Below, piece after piece: positions 46,203-58,172 of a stretch of DNA of 64,000 bases. Location: assembly GCF_002575655.3 (NCBI RefSeq), contig NC_053039.3:372039633-372103632 (forward strand). The letters are read 5' to 3'. The translations under genes were made by a program, and so were the position numbers. Origin of the DNA: Aegilops tauschii subsp. strangulata. Its lineage: Eukaryota; Streptophyta; Magnoliopsida; Poales; Poaceae. A model generated the notes under the pieces. That model was given only the letters and a program-made list of their open reading frames with translations, was not told where the DNA came from and searched no databases. How positions within the stretch are numbered: position 1 is the stretch's first letter; every line of letters begins with the position of its first letter.

Positions 46203-49200
46203 TTACATAGTAATGATTCTAACACCCATGGAGTCTTGGTGTTGATCATGTTTTGCTCGTGAGAGAGGCTTAGTCAACGGGTCTGCAACATTCAGATCCG
46301 TATGTATCTTGAGAATCTCTATGTCTCCCTCCTTGACTTGATCGCGGATGGAATTGAAGCGTCTCTTGATGTGTTTAGTTCTCTTGTGAAATCTGGATTC
46401 CTTCGCCAAGGCAATTGCTCCAGTATTGTCACAAAAGATTTTCATTGGACCCGATGCACTAGGTATTACACCTAGATCGGATATGAACTCCTTCATCCAG
46501 ACTCCTTCATTTGCTGCTTCCGAAGCAGCTATGTACTCCGCTTCACACGTAGATCCCGCCACGACGCTCTGCTTGGAACTGCACCAACTGATAGCTCAAC
46601 CATTCAATATAAATAAGTATCCGGTTTGTGACTTAGAGTCATCCGGATCAGTGTCAAAGCTTGCATCGACGTAACCATTTACGACGAGCTCTTTGTCACC
46701 TCCATAAACAAGAAACATATCCTTAGTCCTTTTCAGGTATTTCAGGATGTTCTTGACCGCTGTCTAGTGATCCACTCCTGGATTACTTTGGTACCTCCCT
46801 GCTAAACTAATAGCAAGGCACACATCCGGTCTGGTACACAACATTGCATACATGATAGAACCTATGGCTGAGGCATAGGGAATGACTTTCATTTTCTCTC
46901 TATCTTCTGCAGTGGTCGAGCATTGAGTCTGACTCAACTTCACACCTTGTAACTCAGGCAAGAGCCCTTTCTCTGACTGATCCATTTTGAATTTCTTCAA
47001 AACTTTGTCAAGGTATGTGGTGAAAGTCCAATTAAGCATCTTGATCTATCTCTATAGATCTTGATGCCCAATATATAAGCAGCTTCACCGAGGTCTTTCA
47101 TTGAAAACATCTTATTCAAGTATCCTTTTATGCTATTCAGAAATTCAGTATCATTTCCGATCAACAATATGTCATCCACATATAATATCAGAAATGCTAC
47201 AGAGCTCCCACTCACTTTCTTGTAAATACAGGCTTCTCCAAAAGTCTGTATAAAACCATATGCTTTGATCACACTATCAAAGCGTATATTCCAACTCCGA
47301 GAGGCTTGCACCAGTCCATAAATGGATCGCTAGAGCTTGCACACTTTGTTAGCACCTTTTGGATCGACAAAACCTTCTGGTTGCATCATATACAATTCTT
47401 CTTTAAGATATCCATTAAGGAATGCAGTTTTGACATCCATTTTCCAAATTTCATAATCATAAAATGCGGCAATTGCTAACATGATTCGGACCGACTTAAG
47501 CATCGCTACGGGTGAGAAGGTCTCATCGTAGTCAACTCCTTGAACTTGTCAAAAACCTTTCACAACAAGTCAAACTTTGTAGACAGTAACATTACCGTCA
47601 GCGTCAGTCTTCTTCTTGAAGATCCATTTATTCTCTATGGCTTGCCGATCATCGGGCAAGTCAACCAAAGTCCATACTTTGTTCTCATACATGGATCCCA
47701 TCTCAGATTTCATGGCCTCAAGTCATTTCGTGGAATCTGGGCTCATCATCGCTTCCTCATAGTTCGTAGGTTCGTCATGGTCAAGTAACATGACTTCCAG
47801 AACAGGATTACAGTACCACTCTAGTGCGGATCTTACTCTGGTTGACCTACGAGGTTCAGTAGTAACTTAATCTGAAGCTTCATGATCATCATCATTAGCT
47901 TCCTCACTGAATGGTGTAGGAATCACTGGAACTGATTTCTGTGATTAACTACTTTCCAATTCGGGAGAAGGTACAATTACCTCATCAAGTTCTACTTTCC
48001 TCCCACTCACTTCTTTCGAGAGAAACTCCTTCTCTAGAAAGGATCCATTCTTTAGCAACAAAGATCTTGCCTTCGGATCTGTGATAGAAGGTATACCCAA
48101 CAGTTTCTTTTGGGTATCCTATGAAAACGCACTTCTCCGATTTGGGTTCGAGCTTATCAGGCTGAAGCTTTTTCACATAAGCATCGCAACCCCAAACTTT
48201 AAGAAACGACAGCTTAGGTTTCTTGCCAAACCATAGTTCGTACGGTGTCGTCTCAACAGATTTAGATGATGCCCTCTTTAACGTGAATGCAGCCGTCTCT
48301 AAAGCATAACCCCAAAATGATAGTGGTAAATCGGTAAGAGACATCATAGATCGCACCATATCTAATAAAGTACGGTTACGATGTTCGGACACACCATTGC
48401 GCTGTGGTGTTCCAGGTGGCGTGAGTTGCGAAACTATTCCACATTGTTTCAAATGAAGACCAAACTGATAACTCAAATATTCACCTCCACGATCAGATTG
48501 TAGAAACTTTATTTTCGTGTTACGATGATTTTCCACTTCACTCTGAAATTCTTTGAACTTTTCAAATGTTTCAGACTTATGTTTCATCAAGTAGATATAC
48601 CCATATCTACTCAAATCATCTATGAAGGTCAGAAAATAACGATACCCGCCGCGAGCCTCAACACTCATTGGACCGCATATATCAGTATGTATTATTTCCA
48701 ATAAGTCAGTTGCTCGCTCCATTGTTCCGGAGAACGGAGTCTTAGTCATCTTGCCCATGAGGCATGGTTCGCAAGCATCAAGTGATTCAAAAGCCCATTA
48801 GCATGGAGTTTCTTCATGCGCTTTACGCCAATATGACCTAAACGGCAGTGCCACAAATAAGTTGCACTATCATTATTGACCTTGCATCTTTTGGCTTCAA
48901 TATTATGAATATGTGTATCACTACAATCGAGATTCAACAAAAATAGACCACTCATCAAGGGTGCATAACCATAAAAGATATTACTCATATAAATAGAACA
49001 ACCATTATTCTCTTATTTAAATGAATAACCGTCTCGCATCAAACAAGATCCAGATATAATGTTCATGCTTAACGCTGGCACCAAATAACAATTATTCAGG
49101 TCTAAAACTAATCCCGAAGGTAGATGTAGAGGTAGCATGCCGACGGCGATCACATCGACTTTGGAACCATTTCCCACGCGCAGCGTCACCTCGTCCTTAG

Positions 49201-50168
49201 CCAATCTTCGTTTAATACGTAGCCCCTGTTTCGAGTTGCAAATATGAGCAACAGAACCCGTATCAAATACCCAGGCACTACTACGAGCATTAGTAAGGTA
49301 CACCTCAATAACATGCATGTATATCAAATGTACCTTTCACTTTGCCATCCTTCTTATCCGCCAAATACTTGGGGCAGTTCTGCTTCCAGTGACCAGTCCC
49401 TTTGCAGCAGAAGCACTCAGTCTCAGGCTTAGGTCCAGACTTGGGCTTCTTCACTTGAGCAGCAACTTGCTTGTCGTTCTTCTTGAAGTTCCCCTTCTTC
49501 CCTTTGCCCTTTTTCTTGAAACTAGTGGTCTTGTTAACCATCAACACTTGATGCTCCTTCTTGATTTCTACCTCCGCAGCCTTTAGCATCGCGAAGAGCT
49601 CGGGAATTATCTTATCCATTCCTTGCATATTATATTTCATCACGAAGCTTTTGTAGCTTGGTGGCGGTGATTGAAGAACTCTGTCAATGACACTATCATC
49701 AGGAAGATTAACTCCCAGTTGAGTCAAGTGGTTGTGGTACCCAGACATTCTGAGTATATGTTCAATGGCAGAACTATTCTCCTCCATCTTGCGGCTATAG
49801 AACTTATTGGAGACTTCATATCTCTCAATTCAGGCATTTGCTTGAAATATTAACTTCAACTCCTGGAACATCTCATATGCTCCATGACGTTCAAAACGTC
49901 GTTGAAGTCCCGATTCTAAGCCGTAAAGCATGGCACACTGAACTATCGAGTAGTCATCAGGTTTGCTCTGCCATACGTTCATAACGTCCGGTGTTGCTCC
50001 TGCAGCGGGTGTTGCACCTAGCGGTGCTTCCAGGACGTAATTCTTCTGTGCAGCAATGAGGATAATCCTCAAGTTACGGACCCAGTCCATGTAGTTGCTA
50101 GCATCATCTTTCAACTTAGCTTTCTCTAGGAACGCATTAAAATTCAAAGGAACAGTAGCACGGGCCAT
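46203..50168 (-). pseudogene. gag-pol polyprotein of Angela-like element (minus)
   Basis: Gag starts MARATVPLNFNAFLEKAK at 50168. A stop near 49830 and one near 49300 interrupt it. The zinc knuckle CFCCKGTGHWKQNC is intact near 49400, and the protease site WVFDTGSVAHICNS is near 49270. Integrase (IIHTDICGPM, DRGGEYLSYQFG, QRNGVSEHRNRT) is open from 48758 to 47985. RT carries YVDDILL near 47175 but has breaks at about 47310 and 47035. RNase H follows, with stops near 46765 and 46590, to the end at 46203. Compared with the plus copy the lesions are different, so the two decayed independently. Confidence 0.9.
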
Positions 50169-51400
50169 TGATCTACAACAACATAGACATGCAAAATACT
50201 ATCAGGTACTAAGTTCATGATAAATTAAAGTTCAATTAATCATATTACTTAAGAACTCCCACTTAGATAGACATCCCTCTAGTCATCTAAATGATCACGT
50301 GATCCATATCAACTAAACCATGTCCGATCATCACGTGAGATGGAGTAGTTTTCAATGGTGAACATCACTATGTTGATCATATCTACTATATGATTCACGT
50401 TCGATCTTTCGATCTCGGTGTTCCAAGGCCATATCTGCATATGCTAGGCTCGTCAAGTTTAACCCGAGTATTATGCGCGTGCAAAACTGGCTTGCACCCG
50501 TTATATGTGAACGTAGAGCTTATCACACCCGATCATCACGTGGTGTCTCGGCACGACGAACTGTAGCAACGGTGCATACTCAGGGAGAACACTTATACCT
50601 TGAAATTTAGTTAGAGATCATCTTATTATGCTACCACCATACTAAGCAAAATAAGATGCATAAAGGATAAACATCACATGCAATCAAAATATGTGACATG
50701 ATATGGCCATCATCATCTTGTGCCTTTGATCTCCATCTCCAAAGCACCGTCATGATCTCCATCGTCACCGGCTTGACACCTTGATCTCCATCATAGCATC
50801 ATTGTCGTCTCGCCAACTATTGCTTCTACGACTATCGCTACCGCTTAGTGATAATGTAAAGCAATTACAGCGATTGCATTTCGTACAATAAAGCGACAAC
50901 CATAAGGCTCCTGCCAGTTGCCGATAACTTTTACAAAACATGATCATCTCATACAACAATTTATATATCATCACGTCTTGACCATATCACATCACAACAT
51001 GCCCTGCAAAAACAAGTTAGACGTCCTCTACTTTGTTGTTGCAAGTTTTACGTGGCTGCTACGGGCTTCTAGCAAGAACCATTCTTACCTACGCATCAAA
51101 ACCACAACAATTTTTCGTCAAGTGTGCTGTTTTAACCTTCAACAAGGACCGGGCTTAGTCAAACTTGATTCAACTAAAGTTGGAGAAACAGACACCCGCT
51201 AGCCACCTGTGTGCAAAGCACGTCGGTAGAACCAATCTCATGAACGCGGTCATTTAATATCGATCCGGGCTGCTTCATCCAACAATACCGCCGAATCAAA
51301 GTAAGACGTTGCTGGTAAGCAGTATGACTATTATCGCCCACAACTCTTTGTGTTCTACTCGTGCAAATACATCTACGCATAGACTTGGCTCCGATGCCAT
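50169..51400 (-). other. Untranslated leader and primer binding region of Angela-like element (minus)
   Basis: About 1.2 kb without a supported ORF corresponds to the leader of the plus copy. The minus-strand text TGGCATCGGAGCC abuts the LTR end near 51387-51400, a degenerate initiator Met site. Confidence 0.7.
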
Positions 51401-51806
51401 TGTTGAGGAATGTAGTATTTCAAAAAAAATCCTACGATCACGCAAGATCTATCTAGGAGAAGCATAGCAACGAGCGGGGAGAGTGTGTCCACGTACCCTC
51501 GTAGACCGAAAGCGGAAGCGTTTAGTAATGCGGTTGATGTAGTCGAACGTCTTCGCGATCCAACTGATCCAAGTACCGAATGTACGGTGCCTCTGTGTTC
51601 GGCACACATTTAGCACGATGACGTCCCTCGAGCTCTTGATCCAGTTGAGGACGAGGGAGAGTTCCGTCAGCACGACGGTGATGATGAAGCTACCGGCGCA
51701 GGGTTTCGCCTAAGCACTACGACGATATGACCGGGGTGGTAAACTGTGAAGGGGGGCACCACCCATGGCTAAGAGAAGACTTGGTGTGCCTTTGGGGTGC
51801 CCCCCT
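51401..51806 (-). repeat. 5' LTR of Angela-like element (minus), left part only
   Basis: The LTR begins TGTTGAGGAATG at 51401 (TGTTGGGGAACG in the other LTR) and matches 38510-38920 closely. It stops at 51806, where the Fatima-like LTR begins. The rest must lie right of the window. Confidence 0.88.
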
Positions 51807-52277
51807 TGAGGGAATCCTGGATTACTAGGTCCGCGGGCGTCCGGGCTATTCGACATGGGCCGGACTCATGGGCCGTGAAGATGCAAGATAGAAGGCTCTC
51901 TCCCTGTCCGGATAGGACTCTCCTTGGCGTGGAAGGCAAGTTTGGCGTGCGGATATGAAGATTCCTTTCTCTGTAAACTGACTCTGTACAACCCTAGCCC
52001 CCTCCGGTGTCTATATAAACTGGAGGGTTTAGTCCATAGAGGCAGTCATAACCATACAGGCTAGACATCTAGGCTTTAGCCACCACGATCTCGAGGTAGA
52101 TCAACTCTTGTAACCCCTATACTCATCAAAGTCAATCAAGCAGGAAGTAGGGTATTACCTCCATCAAGAGGGCCCAAACCTGGGTAAACATTTTGTCCCC
52201 TGCCTCCTGTTACCTTTGATCCTTAGACGCACAGTTCGGGACCCCCTACCCGAGATCTGTCGGTTTTGACACCGACA
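51807..52277 (+). repeat. 5' LTR of Fatima-like element
   Basis: This 471-bp LTR has a TATA box (CTATATAAAC, 52011-52020) preceded by CCTCCGGTGT. The downstream part holds the GATCAACTCTTGTAAC and GAGGGCCCAAACCTGGG text usual in this group. Confidence 0.88.
52012..52019 (+). promoter_or_regulatory. TATA box in Fatima-like LTR
   Basis: TATATAAA sits in the middle of the short LTR, about 260 bases before its end. Confidence 0.6.
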
Positions 52278-52295
52278 TTGGTGCTTTCATTGAGA
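52278..52295 (+). other. Primer binding site region of Fatima-like element
   Basis: TTGGTGCTTTCATTGAGA directly follows the LTR end. The tRNA was not determined. Confidence 0.6.
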
Positions 52296-52324
52296 GTTCC
52301 ACTGTGCCGTCGTCGAAAGGCTCG

Positions 52325-55300
52325 ATGGCTCCATCGATCATCTACAACAATTCTACCGGAAATGAGATTTTTCTCCCCAGCTAGATCTTCGTATTTGGCG
52401 GCTTCACACTGCGTGCCAACTCGGTTGTCCACCTGGAGCAGATCGACAGCTACGCCCCTGGTCATCAGATCAGTTTTGGAAATCTCAACTATGTCGCTGA
52501 TATCCGAGGAGACTTGGTCTTCCAAGGGCTCGCGGCTCCAACCACCGCTCTGGCCTTGGATCCGGAGCGCATCACCAAGTCCGAAGACGGGAGACTAGAG
52601 CCCGCCGGACTCTTTGTGGCTGCAGAGCTCGATACGGGAAAATCGGAGGGAATAGTGTCACCAACACTCATCATAACGCTGGACTCTTTTCCGAATACAA
52701 GCCCTGGACTCTCGCAGCCCGCTTTATGCGGGCTCGGCCAGGGAACTTCAGCCCCCTCCCAAACCTCGCTCTTGAACGAGGCTCTGGACTTAATGCAGTC
52801 CCTCGTCATCACAGTGGAACCACTTCTGAATTGCACCCAGCTCGGACTAGGGGCTGGAAACAGGGAACTTTACTTCCCACCCACCACCCACTTTATAGCC
52901 ACTGTCGAGGATCTAACCAACATGCTCGACTACGCCTTCGAAGACATCGACGGTATGGACGACGATGCCGGAGAGGAGCAGGCCCAAAACCTGTCGTTCA
53001 CCGGATGCTGGACAGCCACTTCCTCATACGACGTATACATGGTAGACACACCTAAAGAAGGCGATGGCGATGATAAGAAGGACCCAGTCGAGGATGAACC
53101 TCTTGAGATACCACCGAAGCGTCGACGTCAGCGGCGCCGCTCTAAATCGCGTCGCGGAAAAGACAGCAATACCGGCACCAGAGACAATGATACTCCGGAG
53201 AACGCCGAAGACCAAGAAGACCCCATCGAACCAACATCCGAACAGAATGATCGGGAGGACGGGCAAGTTGGCCCTGACGAACAAACAAGGAACAAAGACT
53301 CGGAAGATAGTAACTATCTACCACTCTCCGAGGACGACGTGAGCCTCGGCGACGAAGATTTTATCATGCCAGAGGAACCCCTAGAACAAGAGCGCTTTAA
53401 GCAATGGCTAATAGCCACGGAAAGAAGCCTAAAAAGAAGCAACGACAGCTTCAAGCTGACCAAGATCTGCTCAACGACGGATGGACTAATGTCCTTGCAG
53501 CCGAAGAATACGGCCTCGAACGCCCAACAAAGAGTTACCCGAAGCATAAGCTGCTACCCCAATTCGACGACGAGGCGTTGGAGCCCATACCACCTGCGCG
53601 TAACACGACTGACGGACATGACCGGCCACCACGTGGCCGGGACAGAACGGCAACTCAAGCCGAAAACCATCCCGCGCTACCTCGCCGTAAAAGCAGAGAA
53701 ACAACAGCTCGGGGGTACACATACGACCTACGGCAGGACCTGGAAAATAGAGCAGGTCAGACAAGATCAATCTACGGATCGCGGGGGCGTGCCCCGGCGC
53801 GTGAGGACGGCTATCAAGCCTGACGCGATAAGCACAACCACGCCCGGACCGAGAACCGCACACGGACTTCATCCGAACTACGTCATGATATGGCCCGATA
53901 CAGAGGCACCGCACACCCCCTATGCTTCACCGATGAGGTAATGGAGCACGAATTCCCGAAAGGGTTTAAACCCGTGAATATTGAATTATACGATGGAACA
54001 ACAGATCCCGCAGTTTGGATTGAGGACTTCCTTCTCCATATTCACATGGCCCGCGGTGACGATCTTCATGCCATCAAATACCTCCCACTAAAATTAAAGG
54101 GACCAGCCCGGCACTGGCTAAATAGCCTGCCAGAAAACTCCATTGGCAGCTGGGAGGACTTGGAAGACGCCTTTCATGATAACTTCCAAGGTACATACGT
54201 CCAACCTCCGGACGCCGATGACTTGAGTCATATAGTCCAGCAGGCCGGAGAGTCGGCCAGGAAATTCTGGACTAGGTTCCTAATTAAAAAGAACCAGATT
54301 GTCGATTGTTCGGATGCCGAAGCCCTATCGGCCTTTAAACATAGCATCCGCGATGAATGGCTCGCCCGACACCTCGGCCAAGAGAAGCCGAAGTCCATGG
54401 CAGCCCTTACAACACTCATGACCCGCTTTTGCGCGGGCAAAGACAGCTGGCTAGCCCGTAGCAGCAATAGTGCAAGCGAACCTGGCACTTCCGAAGGCAG
54501 GAACAGCAACGGCAGGCCCCGACGCAACAAACACAAGCGCCACAACAATAATGACAATACCGAAGACACGGCGGTCAACGCCGGATTCAGTGGCTCTAAG
54601 TCCGGTCAGTGGAAGAAGCCATTCAAAAGAAACAGAGAGGGCTCATCCAGCTTGGACCAAATACTCGATCGACCCTGCCAGATTCACGGCACCCCCGATA
54701 AGCCGGCCAATCATACCAACCGAAGTTGTTGGGTCTTCAAACAAGCCGGTAAGTTAAATACCAAACATAAGGAGAAAGGGTCGCCCAGCGAGGACGATGA
54801 TGAGGAGCCTCGTCCACCGAAAACAGGGGGTCAGAAGAAATTTCCCCCCGAAGTCAAAACGGTGAATATGATATACGTCACCCATATCCCCAAGCGGGAG
54901 CGTAAACGTGCGCTAAGGGACGTCTACGTGATAGAGCCAGTCGCCCCTAAATTCAACCCATGGTCAGCCTGTCTGGTCACTTTTGATCGTCGAGACCATC
55001 CGACCAGTATCCGTCACGGAGGTTCGGCCGCATTAGTCCTCGACCCAATCATCAATGGATTCCACCTTACGCGAGTCCTCATGGACGGCGGCAGCAGCCT
55101 TAACCTGCTCTATCAGGATACAATCCGCAAGATGGGCATTGATCCGTCAAGGATCAAACCCACCAAAACCACCTTCAAAGGAGTCATACCTGGTGTAGAG
55201 GCCCACTGCACGGGCTCAATCACATTGGAGGTCGTCTTCGGTTCGCCGGACAACTTCCGAAGCGAAGACTTGATCTTCTACATTGTCCCCTTCCGCAGTG

Positions 55301-55533
55301 GCTATCATGCACTGCTCGGACGAACCGCGTTCGCTCGCTTCAATGCGGTCCCGCACTACGCTTATCTCAAACTCAAGATGCCCGGACCACGCGGCATTAT
55401 AACAGTCAATGGAAACATGGAACGCTCCCTCCGTACGGAGGAGCACACCGCGGCCTTGTCAGCGGAAGTACAGGGCGGCCTTGTCATGCCGAACACTACA
55501 TCAGCGGCTAAGCCCCCGAACACCATTAAATGA
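52325..55533 (+). pseudogene. gag-protease of Fatima-like element
   Basis: The start is taken at 52325 (MAPSIIYNNSTGNEIF). A stop occurs at about 52382, and the frame then stays open through an acidic region with a basic, nuclear-localisation-like cluster (PPKRRRQRRRSKSRRG, near 53115-53160). A frameshift near 53410 leads to KKKQRQLQADQDLLNDG. A stop at 53821-53823 precedes the gag core (VNIELYDGTTDPAVWIED, LPLKLKGPARHWLNSLP). A basic linker and a zinc-finger-like segment with RPCQIHGTPDKPANH near 54670 follow. The protease has VLMDGGSSLNLLY near 55080 and YHALLGRTAFARF near 55305. The D-G-G form is usual in this lineage as I recall. It ends KPPNTIK at 55533. No RT follows. Confidence 0.82.
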
Positions 55534-56833
55534 GTCTGGACTACACTGCAGGGCGCTACCTCAGCTCGTCAAGAGCTTGATTAGCAATCCGGCCTCCGTC
55601 TCAGCTCCAACCGAATTGCGGACCATGTGCCACACATACATGACTATGCACTAAAGATACCATGGGCAAAGATGGAGGCATCACAAAGACAAAGTCCACA
55701 ATACGGCCAAACCTTGGCCGGACACTTATATTCTCTTTTTCTTTATCTTTTTCAGGTCCCTTACAACCCACGTCACCTTTTCAACGGTGCCTAGGCCTCT
55801 TTTCGAGGCCTATCATGACAACACCGGGTGCCAATCCTCTTCAAGGATAATACACCAAGGAGAAAGGTAGTGTAGAAGCACGACAGAGTATCTAAAGGAT
55901 CTTTAAAGACCACCTCCTTCGTTTGCAGGACCTGCACGCAGCTTTCCCCTGTACTCGGCATGTAAAATAGCCTTATTGCTTACTGCACTAGTTGTACTAA
56001 TACATTTTTACGTATCAATCAGACTATAATGGAAACAGTTCTAGCCCAGCCTATGTGGTACTAACCTACCTCTTAGCCTGTATTTCCCTGTTTCCGTCTG
56101 ATTGTCATGTGCACCTCGGTACGACTTAAATCGCCAGGGGCTCTATTGAGCCACGCACATTTCTCAAATACTAAAAGAAATCCGAACGCTTTTCTAGTAC
56201 AATTCGGCATCCGGAATGTAGCATTATATGCATCGGCTTCGAATCATGTCTTTGGTCAATAGTTGGGTTGCCCGGCTCCTGTGGTTACTGCCTTACGTTC
56301 TGCCTATTCGGCTAAGGTAGTAAAGGGAGAACTACTGCGATTGTGTTTCTAGTTCATCCGGACAAACACCACAGTAGAGAAAGCCGAAAACTGACTGTCA
56401 TGATGCGGCGAGAGCTGGTCAACTATTCGGTGACTAAGTATAAATCTCTTGCGATTTTATTCGCATTACGCGATAGACCGACCTTGACCCGGCCAGGCAC
56501 CCACAACACCCAAGTTCGGATAATCGAACAATACCAGGGGTTGCGCCTATTATAAAACTCCTATGGCTAAGTGAGAGTGATAAAGCCACATAGTCTGATT
56601 GCCTGGTTCGCCGCACTTACACCTCCTTCACGAACCAAATTGCTGGGTCAAAGTGTGTTTAGATTCTATCCTGAACACCCCGTACTACCTACGTGGGGGC
56701 TGAAGCCGATGACTGGCCAACTCTCAGATATCATAAACGGCCGCACAGGAGGAAATATCTTCAAAGCTTAAACAAGCAATATATCATACATAGGCCTTGT
56801 TTCATAATACAGGATCGGGCAACATAGATGCAT
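55534..56833 (+). other. Non-coding interior of Fatima-like element
   Basis: No supported ORF lies between the protease end and the antisense gene. It contains a T-rich tract near 55730-55755 and otherwise mixed sequence. In autonomous relatives the RT-RNase H-integrase region would be here, so this marks the deletion that made the element non-autonomous. Confidence 0.6.
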
Positions 56834-58172
56834 TCATTCAAAAATGATGTCCTTCGAACATTGGCCCTCTACAATGCGGGATCCCTCCAGGACATCATCG
56901 AAATATCGCTCCGGTGTGCGATGCTCTTTGCCTGCAGGCGGCCCCTCGGTCGCGAGCTTGACGGCATTCATCTTCGCCTCTTTCTTGGCCTCGGCCAGTG
57001 CGCTCTTGAGGGTCTCGACCTCAGATGTGTTAGCTGTGAGAAAAAGTTATAACACTCATTAAAGCTGGCAAATTACTGCTGATATTATTTTCCAAGGCAT
57101 TTTCGGTACCACATACCTTGCTCTTCCGCTAACTTCCGCCTCAGCTCAGACGCTTCGGCGGCATGAGTAGCCGATGCCTGCGTTGCAGCCTGTTCAGTCC
57201 ATATGGATATGTAGGTTAATACCCTGTATGAGTAATTAGATCCTCTGTTTGGCCTTTCTTTGTGAACACCGAACAGAGTCTCAGGGGCTACTATCTATAC
57301 ACAGATATTTTTCTAATGTAGCCAAAAGGCATTCTACTACATAGCTCAAAGCCTCTTAGAAGGCTAGCGTAGGCTTCATTTAATCCGCTTTTGGCGGACC
57401 GAACCCTTTCAACCACCGTACCCATAAGGGTACGATGTTCTTCTACAATGATGGCGCTTTGAAGTGCTTCCACCGAAGTATCCGGCGCCTCCGGATTGAC
57501 GGAGGCCACTGGCGGAGTTTGCGCGCCCCCTTCTTTTAAAGGAGGCCGCTCACCCGATTCTGGAGTCGTATGGGCCTCCGGAATAATATTTGGTTGAGGG
57601 CCGAATTGTGCACGGCCCCCATTGTCAGTCTCCATGGGGGTCGATTCCCCCATGTTGCCGGTAGCAGGGATATCACGCTCCGACTCCACCGTGGCGGCTC
57701 CCCACACCTCTCCCTGGCCCATAAGGGTCTTTCGGGACAATGCTTCGGTAGTGTCCGTAGCGTTGGGAGAGGAGGCCGGCGGAGGCGACCCACTGTCCAT
57801 CATGTTCGGATCCAGCGAATTCCCCGAAGAAGAGGATTGCTGGGGGAGGACGTGAGACGGACTGCAACACGAAATTTCGTGTATTAAAATCACAAGGCAG
57901 AAGGCCGGACATATATGTAAGTACACATGCCTTCGGGGGTACTTACGATCCGACCAGGGGCTTCGGCTTGGGGTGCCATTCATCGACGTCTGATGCGGAG
58001 TCATCCGTGAGGGAGATTCTTCCTTTCTTGGACGCCTCCGCCTCCAGATCCGCGGAAGCCCCCCTCTTCTTCCTTCCCCCTTTAAGGGGAGAGTTGTTCT
58101 CTTCCTCCTCCCCTTCATCTTCGTCAGGGGAGGAGTGAGTCTCGGTGTCTTCGGACACTACGTCTGAAGCAC
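56834..58172 (-). pseudogene. Spliced antisense gene of the Fatima-like element, 5' end cut off
   Basis: Four exons fit on the minus strand: 58172-57947 (cut by the WHAM-like insertion), 57861-57345, 57189-57117 and 57033-56834 (stop at 56836-56834). Introns 57946-57862 and 57116-57034 have GTAAGT/CAG and GTATGT/CAG borders. The intron 57344-57190 has a proper CAG acceptor, but its donor reads CTATGT. Frames join through all exons. The product has an acidic start (DEDEGEEEENN), a basic patch, a Pro/Ser-rich middle, the segment ALQSAIIVEEHRTLMG, and an Ala/Glu-rich coiled-coil-like end (ELRRKLAEEQ, ETLKSALAEAKKEAK). Antisense ORFs between pol and 3' LTR are known in Tat-lineage Gypsy elements such as Grande; this looks like one. 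Function unknown. Confidence 0.65.

Noticed and set aside
55060..55110. Protease site of the Fatima-like element reads D-G-G and not D-S/T-G.
   Set aside because: As I recall, D-G-G is normal for this Gypsy lineage, so it was not reported as a lesion.
57570..57887. Plus-strand ORFs over the antisense gene of the Fatima-like element.
   Set aside because: They are shadows of the spliced minus-strand exons, with no motif of their own.
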